Source: Bordetella parapertussis (lineage in GTDB: Bacteria > Pseudomonadota > Gammaproteobacteria > Burkholderiales > SG8-39). From it: DNA of 64,000 nucleotides. The translations under genes and the position numbers were made by a program. A model generated the notes under the pieces. The model made no database searches, was not told the DNA's origin, and was given only the letters and a program-made list of their open reading frames with translations. The first letter of the stretch is position 1. Each line of letters begins with the position of its first letter. Location of the stretch: NCBI GenBank assembly GCA_945861875.1, contig CAMAWC010000002.1, positions 25,766 to 89,765 of the forward strand, given 5' to 3'. Shown here in pieces: positions 1-10,598 of the stretch.

Positions 1-979
1 GTCCGGCATCGCGCGGATGGCGTTGCTGCCAGCGCTCGGCCTGTTGCAGCTGGTCGCGTGCATCAGTGCCAAGGCATTCACCGTATAGCAACACGGCATC
101 TTCATTCCATTCGCGCTCCAGTACATCGCGCAAAATGTCGTGCGCCACTTTTCCCCCGCCCAGGCGCATGAACAGGCGCGCGGCGGCACCGGCCACGCGA
201 TGGTCAAGGCGCTCCGCCTCCTCGATGCCGCGCCAGTGACGGGTCAGGCTGGCGGCGTCAAGACCCTTGGCATGCAGGCTTTCGACCGTGGCATTGAGGC
301 GCAACTGTCGCAGCCATTCACGCGGGGCGGCGTCGCGCTTTTCAAGCACCTTGACCAGCCGCACCACCTCTTCCCAGTTTCCCGCGCCCTGCTCCGCGCG
401 CAACAGCATCAGCTGGCTTGAAATGCCGCGATGTCCGCCGTCATGCAATTGCCGCAACACGGCCCGTGCATCTTCGTAACGCCGCGCATCGAGCAATAAT
501 TCGGCTTCGGTGGAAAGGCGGGCCTGGCGCAAGTCGGCGTCTTCTTCGGCCCTGGACAACCAGACAGCGCACTCGTTGGCATCGCGCATCTTGTGCGCAG
601 CCCTTGCAGCCACCAGTGCAGCGAGCGTCGGATCACTTTGCAGGTTATGGGCTTTTGCGGCGAACTTGCGGGCGCGGCCCCAACGACCCTCGAACAAGGC
701 CTGCACCGCAGCGGCAAAAGCGGCGCGGCCGCCGGATTCACGCCGGCGTGCGCGAAACACCTTTACATGCGCCGGCAGGCGCAGCGTGTGCGAAACCAGC
801 CGCACCGCCCAATAACCGAGGATAAAGGCGCCCAGCAAGGACAGGAACACCAGCACCAGTGACGCCTCCACACGCCATGGCGGCGCGACGATGAGGACAT
901 AGCCGTCGCCAAAACGGGTCACCAGCGAAAGTCCGACAGCCAGCGAGAACACCGCCAGCAACCAGAACAAACCCCTCAT
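1..979 (-). CDS. hemY: HemY-like heme biosynthesis-associated TPR membrane protein (3' end outside window)
   Basis: Reverse-strand reading from ATG at 979 gives MRGLFWLLAVFSLAVGLSLVTRFGDGYVLIVAPPWRVEASLVLVFLSLL...; ATGA overlap with hemX stop (976-978); position after hemCDX. Not listed as such in the ORF track because it runs off the window edge. Confidence 0.85.
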   Translation of the reverse strand, partial: MRGLFWLLAVFSLAVGLSLVTRFGDGYVLIVAPPWRVEASLVLVFLSLLGAFILGYWAVRLVSHTLRLPAHVKVFRARRRESGGRAAFAAAVQALFEGRWGRARKFAAKAHNLQSDPTLAALVAARAAHKMRDANECAVWLSRAEEDADLRQARLSTEAELLLDARRYEDARAVLRQLHDGGHRGISSQLMLLRAEQGAGNWEEVVRLVKVLEKRDAAPREWLRQLRLNATVESLHAKGLDAASLTRHWRGIEEAERLDHRVAGAAARLFMRLGGGKVAHDILRDVLEREWNEDAVLLYGECLGTDARDQLQQAERWQQRHPRDAG

Positions 980-2046
980 CGCGGCGCTTTGTCGCGCGAA
1001 ATCTCGCGCGAAGTCTTGAAGTTGCGAACTGCGGCGAGGCTTTCGGCAAGTGTCGGCGGCTCGACGCTGACACCGGCGGCGGCCAACTGCTTCAGCGTGG
1101 ACATGGCGTTTGCGACGGGTTTGGCGCGGGTGTCAAAATGTCGGCCGATCCAGTCAGTCGCGGCGCGGATATCCTGGCGATAACCGCTCTGGTCACGCTG
1201 CAACAGCGCCAACCGGGCGTTGAGCAGGCGCAGTTTTACGTTCTCGCGCAGGAAAAACGCCTGGTCCGGCGCAAGCAGCACGGCTTCGGGCCGGTCGCTG
1301 TTTTGCACCCGCACCAGCTGGCGGATCTCCGCCCATATCTGGCTGCCGAGCGTGCTCCAGAATCCATCTCCGGCCGCCGCAGCCGTGCGTTTTTCATCGT
1401 GCGGTCGCCCCTCAAAAGCGAGCGGCCAGCCATCAACGGCACCAATCAGCTGCTCTATTTTCAGCGACAAACCGGTCAGGTCAAGATTGGGTGCCGACTT
1501 GAGGCTGTCGATATCACGGGCGAGGACCTTGCGCAGGGAAATGAACTGCGGACGATCGGAGCGCGCAAGCCGTGAGTCGGCGCTCTGCAGCGCCACAAGC
1601 GCGACCGAAACGTTGCCCGCCAGTTGCAATTGCTGGGAAGCGATGGCAAGGATTTGTTCAATTTCCGCAAGCACCCAGTCATCACGGCCGCGGGACAGTT
1701 CCTGGTACAAGGCCTCGAGCGCGACCTGCTGGTTCTGCGATTCCTGCAGCCGCGCCTCCATGAGGTTGAGCTTGGCCTCGGCTTCACGCACCGCTTCCTG
1801 CGCCTGCTTCGCGACAAGCCGGCTTTCCTGGCTGCCCGCGTCGCTGTCGCGCAGGCGCTTTGCCAACTCCTGTGACAGGGTGTCTATTTTCTGGCGCGTA
1901 TCCCACCACTGCCAGGCAAAAAAACACAGCGCCACAAGGACAAGCATTCCCAGCGGGGTGGCCAGATTGGCGGCACGCAAACGCGCGCCCAGGCCCCGCG
2001 GCCGGACCCCGTGTTGGGGAGCTGTCGTATCGTCCATATCAGTCAT
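976..2046 (-). CDS. hemX: HemX-like uroporphyrinogen-III C-methyltransferase-family membrane protein
   Basis: ORF 976..2169 -; likely start MTDMDDTTAPQHG at 2046; one TM helix then coiled coil, in hemCDXY order. Confidence 0.85.
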   Translation of the reverse strand: MTDMDDTTAPQHGVRPRGLGARLRAANLATPLGMLVLVALCFFAWQWWDTRQKIDTLSQELAKRLRDSDAGSQESRLVAKQAQEAVREAEAKLNLMEARLQESQNQQVALEALYQELSRGRDDWVLAEIEQILAIASQQLQLAGNVSVALVALQSADSRLARSDRPQFISLRKVLARDIDSLKSAPNLDLTGLSLKIEQLIGAVDGWPLAFEGRPHDEKRTAAAAGDGFWSTLGSQIWAEIRQLVRVQNSDRPEAVLLAPDQAFFLRENVKLRLLNARLALLQRDQSGYRQDIRAATDWIGRHFDTRAKPVANAMSTLKQLAAAGVSVEPPTLAESLAAVRNFKTSREISRDKAPR

Positions 2047-2066
2047 TGCACCATCGAAATGCGGGC

Positions 2067-2852
2067 TTATTTTGCCAGTCTGGCCGCTTTGGCAAAATAA
2101 CTTTGCATGCCATCGACAATACCCTTGTCCCCGGCGGCCGTGAGCTGCGCCTTGAGCGCACCGCGCCACTGCGCGCGTTCGATAATGCGCGGATGCGGGG
2201 CGAACACCGGCGTCACAGCGAGCAGTTCGCGCCCCGGTTCGCCGAGCATTTCAACCAGATTATCCATCGCCTCGCTGCTGGTAACGGTGATCGCGTCCAG
2301 CCGGCCCTCACGCCACATCGCAACAATCGGTGCGCCATCGGTCGCCGGCTTGCTCCGCTCGTAGCACTCGGCCAGCGTGACTTCGGCGCCGCGCCGCTTC
2401 AGTTCGGTGGCGAGCAACTCGCGCCCACCGCCGCCGCGAAAAATGATCACGTTGCGGTAAGTCAGGTAGGTCAGCTTGGCCATTTTGTCGAGCAGGCCCT
2501 CGCTGTCAAAGCGCGACGCGGGCACGATGACATTATGAATTCCCGCGGCGGCCAGGGCCGTCGCACCGCCGGGACCCACTGCGGCAACCTTCAACTCCTT
2601 GGGCCACGGGCCGGCGGCGGTCGCAAATCGCAGTCCGTACTCAACCGCGGTCGGACTGATAAAAATCGCCAGGTCAAAGCGGGCGAGGTCGCGCATCGTC
2701 GCTTCAAGCGTTTCAGGTTGCGCCGGCGCGCGGATCTCCAGCGCCGGGAACAATACCGGCTCGCCGCCACCGTCGCGCAGCAGCCGCATCAGCATGCCGG
2801 CCTGCTCGCGCGGTCGCGTAACCAGGACACGGCGGCCGTTAAGGGTTCTCAT
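2067..2852 (-). CDS. hemD: Uroporphyrinogen-III synthase
   Basis: 261 aa, [21 protein letters not shown]..., overlaps hemC stop by 4 nt. Confidence 0.92.
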   Translation of the reverse strand: MRTLNGRRVLVTRPREQAGMLMRLLRDGGGEPVLFPALEIRAPAQPETLEATMRDLARFDLAIFISPTAVEYGLRFATAAGPWPKELKVAAVGPGGATALAAAGIHNVIVPASRFDSEGLLDKMAKLTYLTYRNVIIFRGGGGRELLATELKRRGAEVTLAECYERSKPATDGAPIVAMWREGRLDAITVTSSEAMDNLVEMLGEPGRELLAVTPVFAPHPRIIERAQWRGALKAQLTAAGDKGIVDGMQSYFAKAARLAK

Positions 2853-3802
2853 GACAGGGCCGCCAGGATGCGATCCGCACCGCGGCCAACCAGCATTTGC
2901 GCGAGCGCCTCGCCCAGGCTCTCCGGATCGGTCATGGCACCCTCAAGTTCGGCGCGCACCACCTGGCTTGCGTCCGGCGCGGCAACAAGGCCGCGCAAGG
3001 TCAAGCGGCCGCCGGCGCACTCGGCGTAAGCGGCCAGGGGCAACTGGCAACTGCCGCCCAGCGCCCGGCTGACGGCGCGCTCGGCGCGTACACACGCGGC
3101 GGTTTCGAGGTGATTGAGCGGCGCAAGCCAGCCCAGCCATTCGGGCCGGTCGGCACGATACTCAATGGCAAGCGCGCCTTGGCCCGCCGCCGGCAGGCTG
3201 TCCTTGGTATCGATGATGCTGCGAATGCGCGCAGACAGGCCCAAGCGCGTCAGTCCGGCTGCGGCCAGCACGGCCGCCTGCACTTCGCCGCGGTCGATCT
3301 TGGCCAGCCGCGTGTCGAGATTGCCGCGCAAGGGTTTGATTTCCAATTGTGGAAAACGCTCGCGCAACTGTGCCTCGCGGCGCAGGCTGGAGGTGCCCAG
3401 CACCGCTCCGGCCGGCAGGTCAGCCGGCGTGCCGTAGTCGTTGGAAACAAAACAGTCGCGCGCATCTTCGCGCTCGGCGATCGCCGCCAGCGCAAACCCC
3501 GCGGGCAGTTCCATCGGCACGTCCTTGGCCGAATGCACGGCGATATCGGCGCGGCCGTCCGCGAGGGCGGTCTCGAGCTCCTTGACGAACAAACCCTTGC
3601 CGCCGACCTTGGACAGCGACCGGTCGAGGATTTCATCGCCGCGCGTGCTCATGGCAAAAATAGTGACCTCGCATTGAGGGTATAATTTTTGCAGGCGTTC
3701 CTGTACGTGTTCGGACTGCCACAGGGCAAGCCGGCTTTGGCGCGAGGCGATGACAATGCGTTCGGGATCACCGCCGGCATGACTAGTGCGACTGGAGTTC
3801 AA
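2849..3802 (-). CDS. hemC: Hydroxymethylbilane synthase (porphobilinogen deaminase)
   Basis: 317 aa with [42 protein letters not shown] motifs. Confidence 0.96.
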   Translation of the reverse strand: MNSSRTSHAGGDPERIVIASRQSRLALWQSEHVQERLQKLYPQCEVTIFAMSTRGDEILDRSLSKVGGKGLFVKELETALADGRADIAVHSAKDVPMELPAGFALAAIAEREDARDCFVSNDYGTPADLPAGAVLGTSSLRREAQLRERFPQLEIKPLRGNLDTRLAKIDRGEVQAAVLAAAGLTRLGLSARIRSIIDTKDSLPAAGQGALAIEYRADRPEWLGWLAPLNHLETAACVRAERAVSRALGGSCQLPLAAYAECAGGRLTLRGLVAAPDASQVVRAELEGAMTDPESLGEALAQMLVGRGADRILAALS

Positions 3803-3818
3803 GGTTCAAAGGTAGATT

Positions 3819-4361
3819 GTGTTGATACGCTTCACTACCCTCATTCTAGCACTCGCCCTGACAGCCCCCCCCACAATCTGGGCCGCTCCGGGGGCCGCGG
3901 CGCAGGGGGCCACCACCCTGCCCCTGGCCCGCAACCTCGCCGCCGACGGGCGCGACGTGGCGGCAAGCAAACGGCCGCTGCTGGTCTTGTTCAGTGAAAC
4001 CGGCTGCCCGTGGTGCGAGCGCGCGCGGCGCGAATTCCTGCTGCCCATGCAAGGGAACCCGGATTACCAGGCCAAGGTCGTTTTCCGGCAAATCGACATC
4101 GACCAGAAAACCCCCCTGACCGCTTTTGACGGTGCCGCCACCTCGCACCAGGCCTTCGCCCGAGCCATGAAAATAAAGCGTTTCCCGACAGTGCTGCTGC
4201 TCGGCCCGGAGGGCGAAGTCCTCGCCGAACCACTGGTCGGGTTCGGCATCGCCGACTATTACGGCGCCTACCTGGATGAGCGCATCGACGGCGCCGCGGC
4301 AAAACTCGCCCGGGCGCCCGCAGCAAAACAGCCCCCCGAGAACAATCCGCGTGGCCGTTAG
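3819..4361 (+). CDS. Exported thioredoxin-like protein (SoxW/thioredoxin-fold)
   Basis: Signal peptide then LLVLFSETGCPWCERARREFL (CPWC active site). Confidence 0.75.
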   Translation: MLIRFTTLILALALTAPPTIWAAPGAAAQGATTLPLARNLAADGRDVAASKRPLLVLFSETGCPWCERARREFLLPMQGNPDYQAKVVFRQIDIDQKTPLTAFDGAATSHQAFARAMKIKRFPTVLLLGPEGEVLAEPLVGFGIADYYGAYLDERIDGAAAKLARAPAAKQPPENNPRGR

Positions 4362-7107
4362 CCGCGACAAGGACCTGCCGCTCAAGGAGGACATCCGCCT
4401 GCTCGGGCGCATGCTCGGCGACACCCTGCGCGCGCAGGAGGGCGAAAAAATGTACCAGGTGGTCGAGACCATCCGCCAGCACGCGGTGCGCTTCCGGCGC
4501 GACCGCGACGAGTCGGTGCGCAAGCAACTCGAGACCATGCTCAACCGCCTGGGGCGCGAACCGACCATTTCGGTGGTGCGTGCCTTCAGTTATTTTTCCC
4601 ACCTCGCCAACATCGCCGAAGACCTGCACCACAACCGCCGCCGGCGTGCGCATCGCATGGCCGGTTCCGCGCCCCAGGAGGGCAGCCTCGCCCTCGCCTT
4701 TTCGCGGTTCAAGAAAGCCCATGTCAGCGCCGCCAGGCTGACCGAAACGCTGGCCAGGGCGCTGATCAGCCCGGTACTGACCGCCCACCCCACCGAAGTA
4801 CAGCGCAAGAGCATCCTGGACTGCGAACTCGAGATCGCCCGGTTGCTGGGACAACGCGACCGATCGCCCACGCCCGAGGAGCAGCTGGAAAACGAGGCGG
4901 CCCTGCGCCGCCTGGTGCTCACGCTGTGGCAGACGCGCATGCTGCGCCTGGTAAAGCTCTCGGTCAGGGACGAGGTCGACAACGCCCTCGCCTATTACCG
5001 CCATACCTTTCTTGGCGAAGTGCCGCGCCTGTACGCGGACATAGAGGATCTTCTCGAACGCGAGTTCCCGCAAAAGCAGGCACCCACCCTGCCGGCTTTT
5101 TTCAGGATCGGCAGTTGGATAGGCGGCGATCGCGACGGCAATCCCTTTGTCGACCACCAGGTGCTTGCCTACGCCGTGCGCGCGCAATCGACGGTCGCGT
5201 TGGAGCACTACCTCACCGAGGTCCACGCCCTGGGTGCCGAATTACCCTTGTCCCTGGGCATGGTCAAGGTAAGCGATGCCCTCGCCGCGCTGGCCACGGC
5301 GGCGCATGACGATTCGCCGTTTCGCACCGATGAGCCCTACCGGCGTGCGCTGGTGGGCATCTACGCGCGGCTTGCGGCAACAACGCTCGCCCTGAACAAG
5401 GTCGAGGCGCAGCGCAATCCGGCCGCCGCGGCCATACCTTACGCCGGGGCCGGCGAGTTTATTGCCGACCTGGACACCATCACCGCCTCGCTCTCGGCCA
5501 ACGGATCGGCCGCGCTGGCACGCGGACGGCTGCGGCGGCTGCGTCACGCCGCCCAGTCATTCGGCTTTAACCTCGCCCCGCTTGACCTGCGCCAGAATTC
5601 GGACGTGCATGAACGCGTGGTCGCCGAGTTGTTCCAGCGCGGCGCCGGGTTCGATGGCTACGCCGCGCTCGACGAGCCGGCACGCCAGCAACGCCTGCTG
5701 GCGGAGCTTGCCACCGCCCGCCCGCTGATGTCGCCTTACATCGACTATTCGACGGAGACGCAGGGTGAGCTGGCAATACTGCGTACCGCGCACGATATCC
5801 AGGCGCGTTATGGCCGGGGGGCCCTGCCCACGACCATCATCTCCAAGGCAACAGCGCCAAGCGACATCCTCGAAGTGGCAGTACTGCTCAAGGAGGCGGG
5901 CTTGCTGCGCGCCGGCCCCGCGCCGATGGCAGCGATGCATATCGTGCCGCTGTTCGAGACCATAGACGACCTGCGCAACTGCCACCTCACCATGGAGCAG
6001 CTGTTCGCCCTGCCGGGGATGATGCGCCTGATACACGACAGCTGGGGCGGCGTGCAGGAAGTGATGCTGGGCTACTCCGACAGCAACAAGGACGGCGGTT
6101 TTCTCACTTCCAGCTGGGAACTGTACAACGCCGAGGTGAAACTGCAGCGCCTGTTCGCCAGGCATGGCATCGGCCTGCGCCTGTTTCACGGCCGCGGCGG
6201 CTCGGTCGGCCGTGGCGGCGGTCCCAGTTACGAGGCCATCCTCGCCCAGCCGCCGGGCAGCGTGAACGGGCAGATCCGCATCACCGAGCAGGGCGAGGTC
6301 ATCGCCAGCAAATATGCCAACCCGGAAATCGGCCGGCGCAATCTTGAAACCATCGTCGCCGCCACCCTTGAAGCCACGCTGCTCGACACCGAAAGCGAGG
6401 GTGAAACCGGGGCTTTCCGCGACATCATGGATGCGCTGTCGGGCGACGCCTATGCCGCCTATCGGGGCCTCGTCTACGAAACACCCGGATTCGCCACTTA
6501 TTTCCGCCAGGCCACGCCGATCAGCGAGATTTCCGAACTGAAAATTGGCAGCCGTCCCGCGGCACGCAAGAAAACCGACCGCATCGAGGACTTGCGCGCG
6601 ATTCCCTGGGTGTTCAGCTGGGCGCAATGCCGCCTGCTGTTGCCCGGCTGGTACGGCGTCGGCAGTGCGGTGGCGGCCTATCTGGCGAAGGAACCGAAAC
6701 AAGGCCTGGCGCGCTTGCGCCGCATGTACCGCCGCTGGCCGCTGTTCCGTTCCCTGCTGTCGAACATTGAAATGGTGCTGGCCAAGACAGACCTTGGCAT
6801 CGCCTCGCGCTATGCCGCGATGGTCGAGGACGAAACCTTGCGGGAAAACATATTCAAGCGCATCCGCGCCGAATGGGATCTCACCTACGGCGCGCTGCTG
6901 GCGATCACCAACCAAAAGCAATTGCTCGAGTCAAACCCGCCGCTCGCCCGTTCGATAAAAAACCGCATTCCCTATCTTGACCCGCTCAATCACCTGCAGG
7001 TAGAACTGCTGCGCCGCCACCGTTCCGGCTCAAGCGATGAGCGCGTGCTGCGCGGCATCCACATGGCCATTAACGGCATTGCCGCCGGCTTGCGCAACAG
7101 CGGTTAG
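4351..7107 (+). CDS. ppc: Phosphoenolpyruvate carboxylase
   Basis: VLTAHPTEVQRKS, FHGRGGSVGRGGGP and C-terminal RNSG motifs. ORF track starts at 4276; a GTG at 4351 (VAVSRDKDLPLKEDIRLLG) fits homology better. Confidence 0.95.
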   Translation: MAVSRDKDLPLKEDIRLLGRMLGDTLRAQEGEKMYQVVETIRQHAVRFRRDRDESVRKQLETMLNRLGREPTISVVRAFSYFSHLANIAEDLHHNRRRRAHRMAGSAPQEGSLALAFSRFKKAHVSAARLTETLARALISPVLTAHPTEVQRKSILDCELEIARLLGQRDRSPTPEEQLENEAALRRLVLTLWQTRMLRLVKLSVRDEVDNALAYYRHTFLGEVPRLYADIEDLLEREFPQKQAPTLPAFFRIGSWIGGDRDGNPFVDHQVLAYAVRAQSTVALEHYLTEVHALGAELPLSLGMVKVSDALAALATAAHDDSPFRTDEPYRRALVGIYARLAATTLALNKVEAQRNPAAAAIPYAGAGEFIADLDTITASLSANGSAALARGRLRRLRHAAQSFGFNLAPLDLRQNSDVHERVVAELFQRGAGFDGYAALDEPARQQRLLAELATARPLMSPYIDYSTETQGELAILRTAHDIQARYGRGALPTTIISKATAPSDILEVAVLLKEAGLLRAGPAPMAAMHIVPLFETIDDLRNCHLTMEQLFALPGMMRLIHDSWGGVQEVMLGYSDSNKDGGFLTSSWELYNAEVKLQRLFARHGIGLRLFHGRGGSVGRGGGPSYEAILAQPPGSVNGQIRITEQGEVIASKYANPEIGRRNLETIVAATLEATLLDTESEGETGAFRDIMDALSGDAYAAYRGLVYETPGFATYFRQATPISEISELKIGSRPAARKKTDRIEDLRAIPWVFSWAQCRLLLPGWYGVGSAVAAYLAKEPKQGLARLRRMYRRWPLFRSLLSNIEMVLAKTDLGIASRYAAMVEDETLRENIFKRIRAEWDLTYGALLAITNQKQLLESNPPLARSIKNRIPYLDPLNHLQVELLRRHRSGSSDERVLRGIHMAINGIAAGLRNSG

Positions 7108-7114
7108 CGTGACA

Positions 7115-7155
7115 AATGGCTGGAAAGCCACGCCCAGAGCGGCTTTCCAGCCATT
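7115..7155. terminator. Perfect 15-bp inverted repeat between convergent ppc and LytTR regulator (probable bidirectional terminator)
   Basis: AATGGCTGGAAAGCC (7115-7129) / GGCTTTCCAGCCATT (7141-7155), 11-nt loop. Confidence 0.6.
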
Positions 7156-7170
7156 ACCATGGTAACGAAA

Positions 7171-7947
7171 TCATTTCGCCAGCCCCTTGACCAGCGGCCA
7201 CTGGCGGCGGCTGATGGGCAGTTTTTCATCACTGCCGGCGAGCAGCACCGCCCATCCGGCCTCGCCCTCCTCCTCGGCGACGCGCTCGAATCCCCGTATG
7301 GCCGCCTTGGCCACCAGGCAGTTGCGATGAATGCGCACAAACTGCCCGGCAAATTCCTGCTCCAGGTGTGCCAGCGACTCTTCGAGAAGATACTCGTGCT
7401 GTGCCGTCTTCACCGTGACGTACTTGAGCTCGGCCTTGAGGTAAAGGACGTCGGTGAGCGGCAGCAACAGGATGCGCCCGCGTTCAACAATCGACAAATG
7501 CCGGCGCGGATGCGGATCAATGCTTGCCAGCAGCTCGCGGCTTGGCCGGTTATCGGCGCTCGCCGTTGACGCCTTGTGCAGAGCGGCGGCAAGGCGCGTG
7601 GCGCGCACCGGCTTGAGCAGGTAGTCGATGGCGTTGACCTCAAAGGCCTCGACCGCATACTGGTCGTGGGCGGTGACGAACACCACCGCCGGCGGCAGCG
7701 GCAGCTTGAGGGCGTGGCGCGCGAACTCGACGCCACTCATCTGTGGCATGTGAATGTCCACCAGCACCAGGTCCGCGGCCTCGTGCGAAAGCGCCTCAAG
7801 CGCGTCATAGCCGTTGGCGCATTCGCCGACGATGCTGTTCGGGCAGTCGGCGGCGGCGGCGTTGGCAAGATCGGCGAGCAACTCGCGCATGCGCTCGCGC
7901 GCCGGCGCCTCATCATCGACAATCAGGATGCGCAGCGGCGCGTTCAT
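7171..7947 (-). CDS. LytTR-family response regulator (AlgR-like)
   Basis: REC domain ILIVDDEAPARERMRELL...LVDIHMPQMSGVEFA plus LytTR ...RIHRNCLVAKAAIRGFER. Confidence 0.92.
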   Translation of the reverse strand: MNAPLRILIVDDEAPARERMRELLADLANAAAADCPNSIVGECANGYDALEALSHEAADLVLVDIHMPQMSGVEFARHALKLPLPPAVVFVTAHDQYAVEAFEVNAIDYLLKPVRATRLAAALHKASTASADNRPSRELLASIDPHPRRHLSIVERGRILLLPLTDVLYLKAELKYVTVKTAQHEYLLEESLAHLEQEFAGQFVRIHRNCLVAKAAIRGFERVAEEEGEAGWAVLLAGSDEKLPISRRQWPLVKGLAK

Positions 7948-7965
7948 TTGCGGCTCATTTGCGGC

Positions 7966-8991
7966 TCATTTGCGATAAGGCATGGTGATGCGAATTTCGA
8001 ACTGGTCGCCGGCCGGGTGGGCCTCGAGCCTTGCCTCGACGTCAAACTGCAGCAACAGGCGCTCGCGAATATTGGCCAGCGCCATGCGATTACCGGCACG
8101 GTGCTGGTGCTCGGGATGGTAGGGGTTGGACAACAGGAAGTTCAGACTCCCCCCTTCGCGCGTGATGGCAATATGCACCACACCCGGCGCGACACCGGGC
8201 TCGATGCCGTGATAAACCGCGTTCTCGACCAGCGGTTGCAACATCATCGGCGGAATGAGGGCGTCCTCGGGCATGCCTTCGAGCCGCCAATCCACCTGCA
8301 GGCGCTCGCCCAGGCGCAGTTGTTCGAGTGACAAATAGCGCCGTGTCAGCTCGATCTCGTCGGTCAATTTGGTCATGGTGCGATTGTCGGCCATCAACAC
8401 GCGATACAAGTCGGCCAGGTCCTCGAGGGCGGCCTCGGCACGCCTGGCGTCCTTGCGGATGAGCGAGAGCACGGCGTTCAGGCTGTTAAACAAAAAATGC
8501 GGGCGTATGCGCGCCTGCAAGGCCTGCAATCGCGCCTCGGCCAGGGCCGGCGAAAAAGCCCGCGAGCGCAGCTGGAAATAAGCACGCAAGAACAGCATCA
8601 TTGCCACGCTGTACGCCCAGGAACGGACGAGGACGTAGGCATTGCCCTCCTCGCCCAGCAGCACGGCAATTTCGAACATCAGCAGGTTAAGGGCAAACAA
8701 GACCACGAGAATCGTGGCAAGCGCCGCAAGCGGGCGAATTCCTGCCAGCAGCGCTTGCCCCAGGTACAGCAGCACCAGCGTGGCGATGAGCACCGGCTCA
8801 ACGTAGGCGGCGCTTTCGACGAGCAGCGCAAACAGGCGGCCGGCACTGTCGGCCCGGACGCAGGCGGTGGCGAGCATCGCCGCATTGACCCAAAGCAGGA
8901 TGCGCGTGATCACGCCCAGATTGCGGAAATCCGGAAATGCCTCGGGCAGCGGTTCGCGCGCAACCGCGATCCGGGATTCCTGCCCGGCCAA
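7966..8991 (-). CDS. Membrane sensor histidine kinase, His_kinase (PF06580)/AlgZ-FimS type
   Basis: QARIRPHFLFNSLNAVLSLIR and PPMMLQPLVENAVYHGIEP motifs; paired with LytTR regulator. Confidence 0.9.
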   Translation of the reverse strand: MAGQESRIAVAREPLPEAFPDFRNLGVITRILLWVNAAMLATACVRADSAGRLFALLVESAAYVEPVLIATLVLLYLGQALLAGIRPLAALATILVVLFALNLLMFEIAVLLGEEGNAYVLVRSWAYSVAMMLFLRAYFQLRSRAFSPALAEARLQALQARIRPHFLFNSLNAVLSLIRKDARRAEAALEDLADLYRVLMADNRTMTKLTDEIELTRRYLSLEQLRLGERLQVDWRLEGMPEDALIPPMMLQPLVENAVYHGIEPGVAPGVVHIAITREGGSLNFLLSNPYHPEHQHRAGNRMALANIRERLLLQFDVEARLEAHPAGDQFEIRITMPYRK

Positions 8992-9173
8992 CTCAGCCCC
9001 TCCCCGGAGGCAAACGGGCGGGCGCGGCCACGCTCCGGGATACGCTATTGATGGGAGAATCCTTTATACTTGCCATGCCGTTTTTGCAGTCAAATATCCT
9101 GATAATTCTGAGCTTTGCGCAATCATTCTACTGACTTTTGCATGCCGCATCCCACCTACCCTCCTATTTGAAC

Positions 9174-10598
9174 ATGGCCGCCCCATCAAAAAAATCCGGC
9201 AGCAAACAAACGCCCACCGGTAAAGCCGGCACCTGGTCGGGGCGGTTCGCCGAGCCGGTGTCCGAGCGCGTAAAGCGCTACACCGCGTCGGTGACATTCG
9301 ACCAGCGCCTTGCCGAGTTCGACATCCAGGGTTCGCTGGCGCATGCGCGCATGCTGCAGGCGGCCAAAATCATCTCCGCCCCGGATCTGCGCGCGATCGA
9401 GGCGGGTATGAAGAAGATTCTCGGGGAAATCCGCGCCGGCGGCTTCGCCTGGTCGCTCGATGCCGAGGACGTGCACCTGAACATCGAAAAACGCCTCACC
9501 GCCATCGCCGGCGATGCCGGCAAGCGCCTGCACACCGGCCGCTCGCGCAATGACCAGGTCGCGACCGACGTCAGGCTGTGGCTGCGCGCGCAAATCGACA
9601 CCCTGCAGGGCCTGCTCAAGGACGTGCAGGGCGCGCTGGTCGAGCAGGCGGGACGCCATGCCGCGACCATCATGCCGGGCTTTACCCACCTGCAAGTGGC
9701 GCAGCCGGTGACTTTCGGCCATCACCTGATGGCCTATTACGAAATGCTGGCGCGCGATCGCGCGCGCCTTGCCGACTGCAGGGGCCGCGTAAACCAGCTG
9801 CCGCTCGGCGCGGCAGCCCTCGCCGGCACCTCTTTTCCGATCGACCGGGCGCGCGTCGCAAAAGAACTCGGCTTTGCCGGTATTTGCGCCAATTCCCTCG
9901 ATGCCGTGTCGGACCGCGACTTTGCCATCGAGTTTTGCGCCTGCGCATCGCTCATCATGCTGCACCTGTCGCGCCTGTGCGAGGAACTGATCCTGTGGGT
10001 GAGCCCGCGTTACGGCTTTATCCGTTTGCCGGACCGCTTTTGCACCGGCTCGTCGATCATGCCGCAGAAAAAAAATCCGGACGTACCCGAACTGGCGCGC
10101 GGCAAGACCGCACGCGTTGTCGGCCACCTCGTAGCCCTCATCACGCTGATGAAGGGCCAGCCCCTCGCCTACAACAAGGACAACCAGGAAGACAAGGAAC
10201 CGCTGTTCGACACCGTGGACACGCTTACCGACACGCTGGCGATTTTTGCCGAACTCATCGCCGGCATTGAGGCGGTGCCCGGGGCGATGCGCCGCGCCGC
10301 CCTTGAAGGCCATGCCACGGCGACCGACCTTGCCGACTACCTCGTCAAGAAGGGGCTGCCGTTCCGCGATGCGCACGAGGTCGTGGCACGGGCGGTCCGC
10401 GCCGCCGAACAACTCGGCTGCGACCTTGCCGCGCTGCCCCTGGCAAAACTCAAGTCATTTTCACCGCTGGTGGCCAACGATGTCTATGGCGTGCTGTCGC
10501 TGGAAGGCTCGGTGGCCAGCCGCAAGCACGCCGGCGGCACCGCCCCCGCGCAGGTGCGGGCCGCAGTGAAACGCGCACGGCGCGACCTTGCCGGGTAA
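9174..10598 (+). CDS. argH: Argininosuccinate lyase
   Basis: [46 protein letters not shown]. Confidence 0.97.
   Translation: MAAPSKKSGSKQTPTGKAGTWSGRFAEPVSERVKRYTASVTFDQRLAEFDIQGSLAHARMLQAAKIISAPDLRAIEAGMKKILGEIRAGGFAWSLDAEDVHLNIEKRLTAIAGDAGKRLHTGRSRNDQVATDVRLWLRAQIDTLQGLLKDVQGALVEQAGRHAATIMPGFTHLQVAQPVTFGHHLMAYYEMLARDRARLADCRGRVNQLPLGAAALAGTSFPIDRARVAKELGFAGICANSLDAVSDRDFAIEFCACASLIMLHLSRLCEELILWVSPRYGFIRLPDRFCTGSSIMPQKKNPDVPELARGKTARVVGHLVALITLMKGQPLAYNKDNQEDKEPLFDTVDTLTDTLAIFAELIAGIEAVPGAMRRAALEGHATATDLADYLVKKGLPFRDAHEVVARAVRAAEQLGCDLAALPLAKLKSFSPLVANDVYGVLSLEGSVASRKHAGGTAPAQVRAAVKRARRDLAG

Noticed and set aside
5557-6921. 454-aa ORF antisense to ppc
   Set aside because: Shadow frame; ppc motifs are unambiguous on the + strand.
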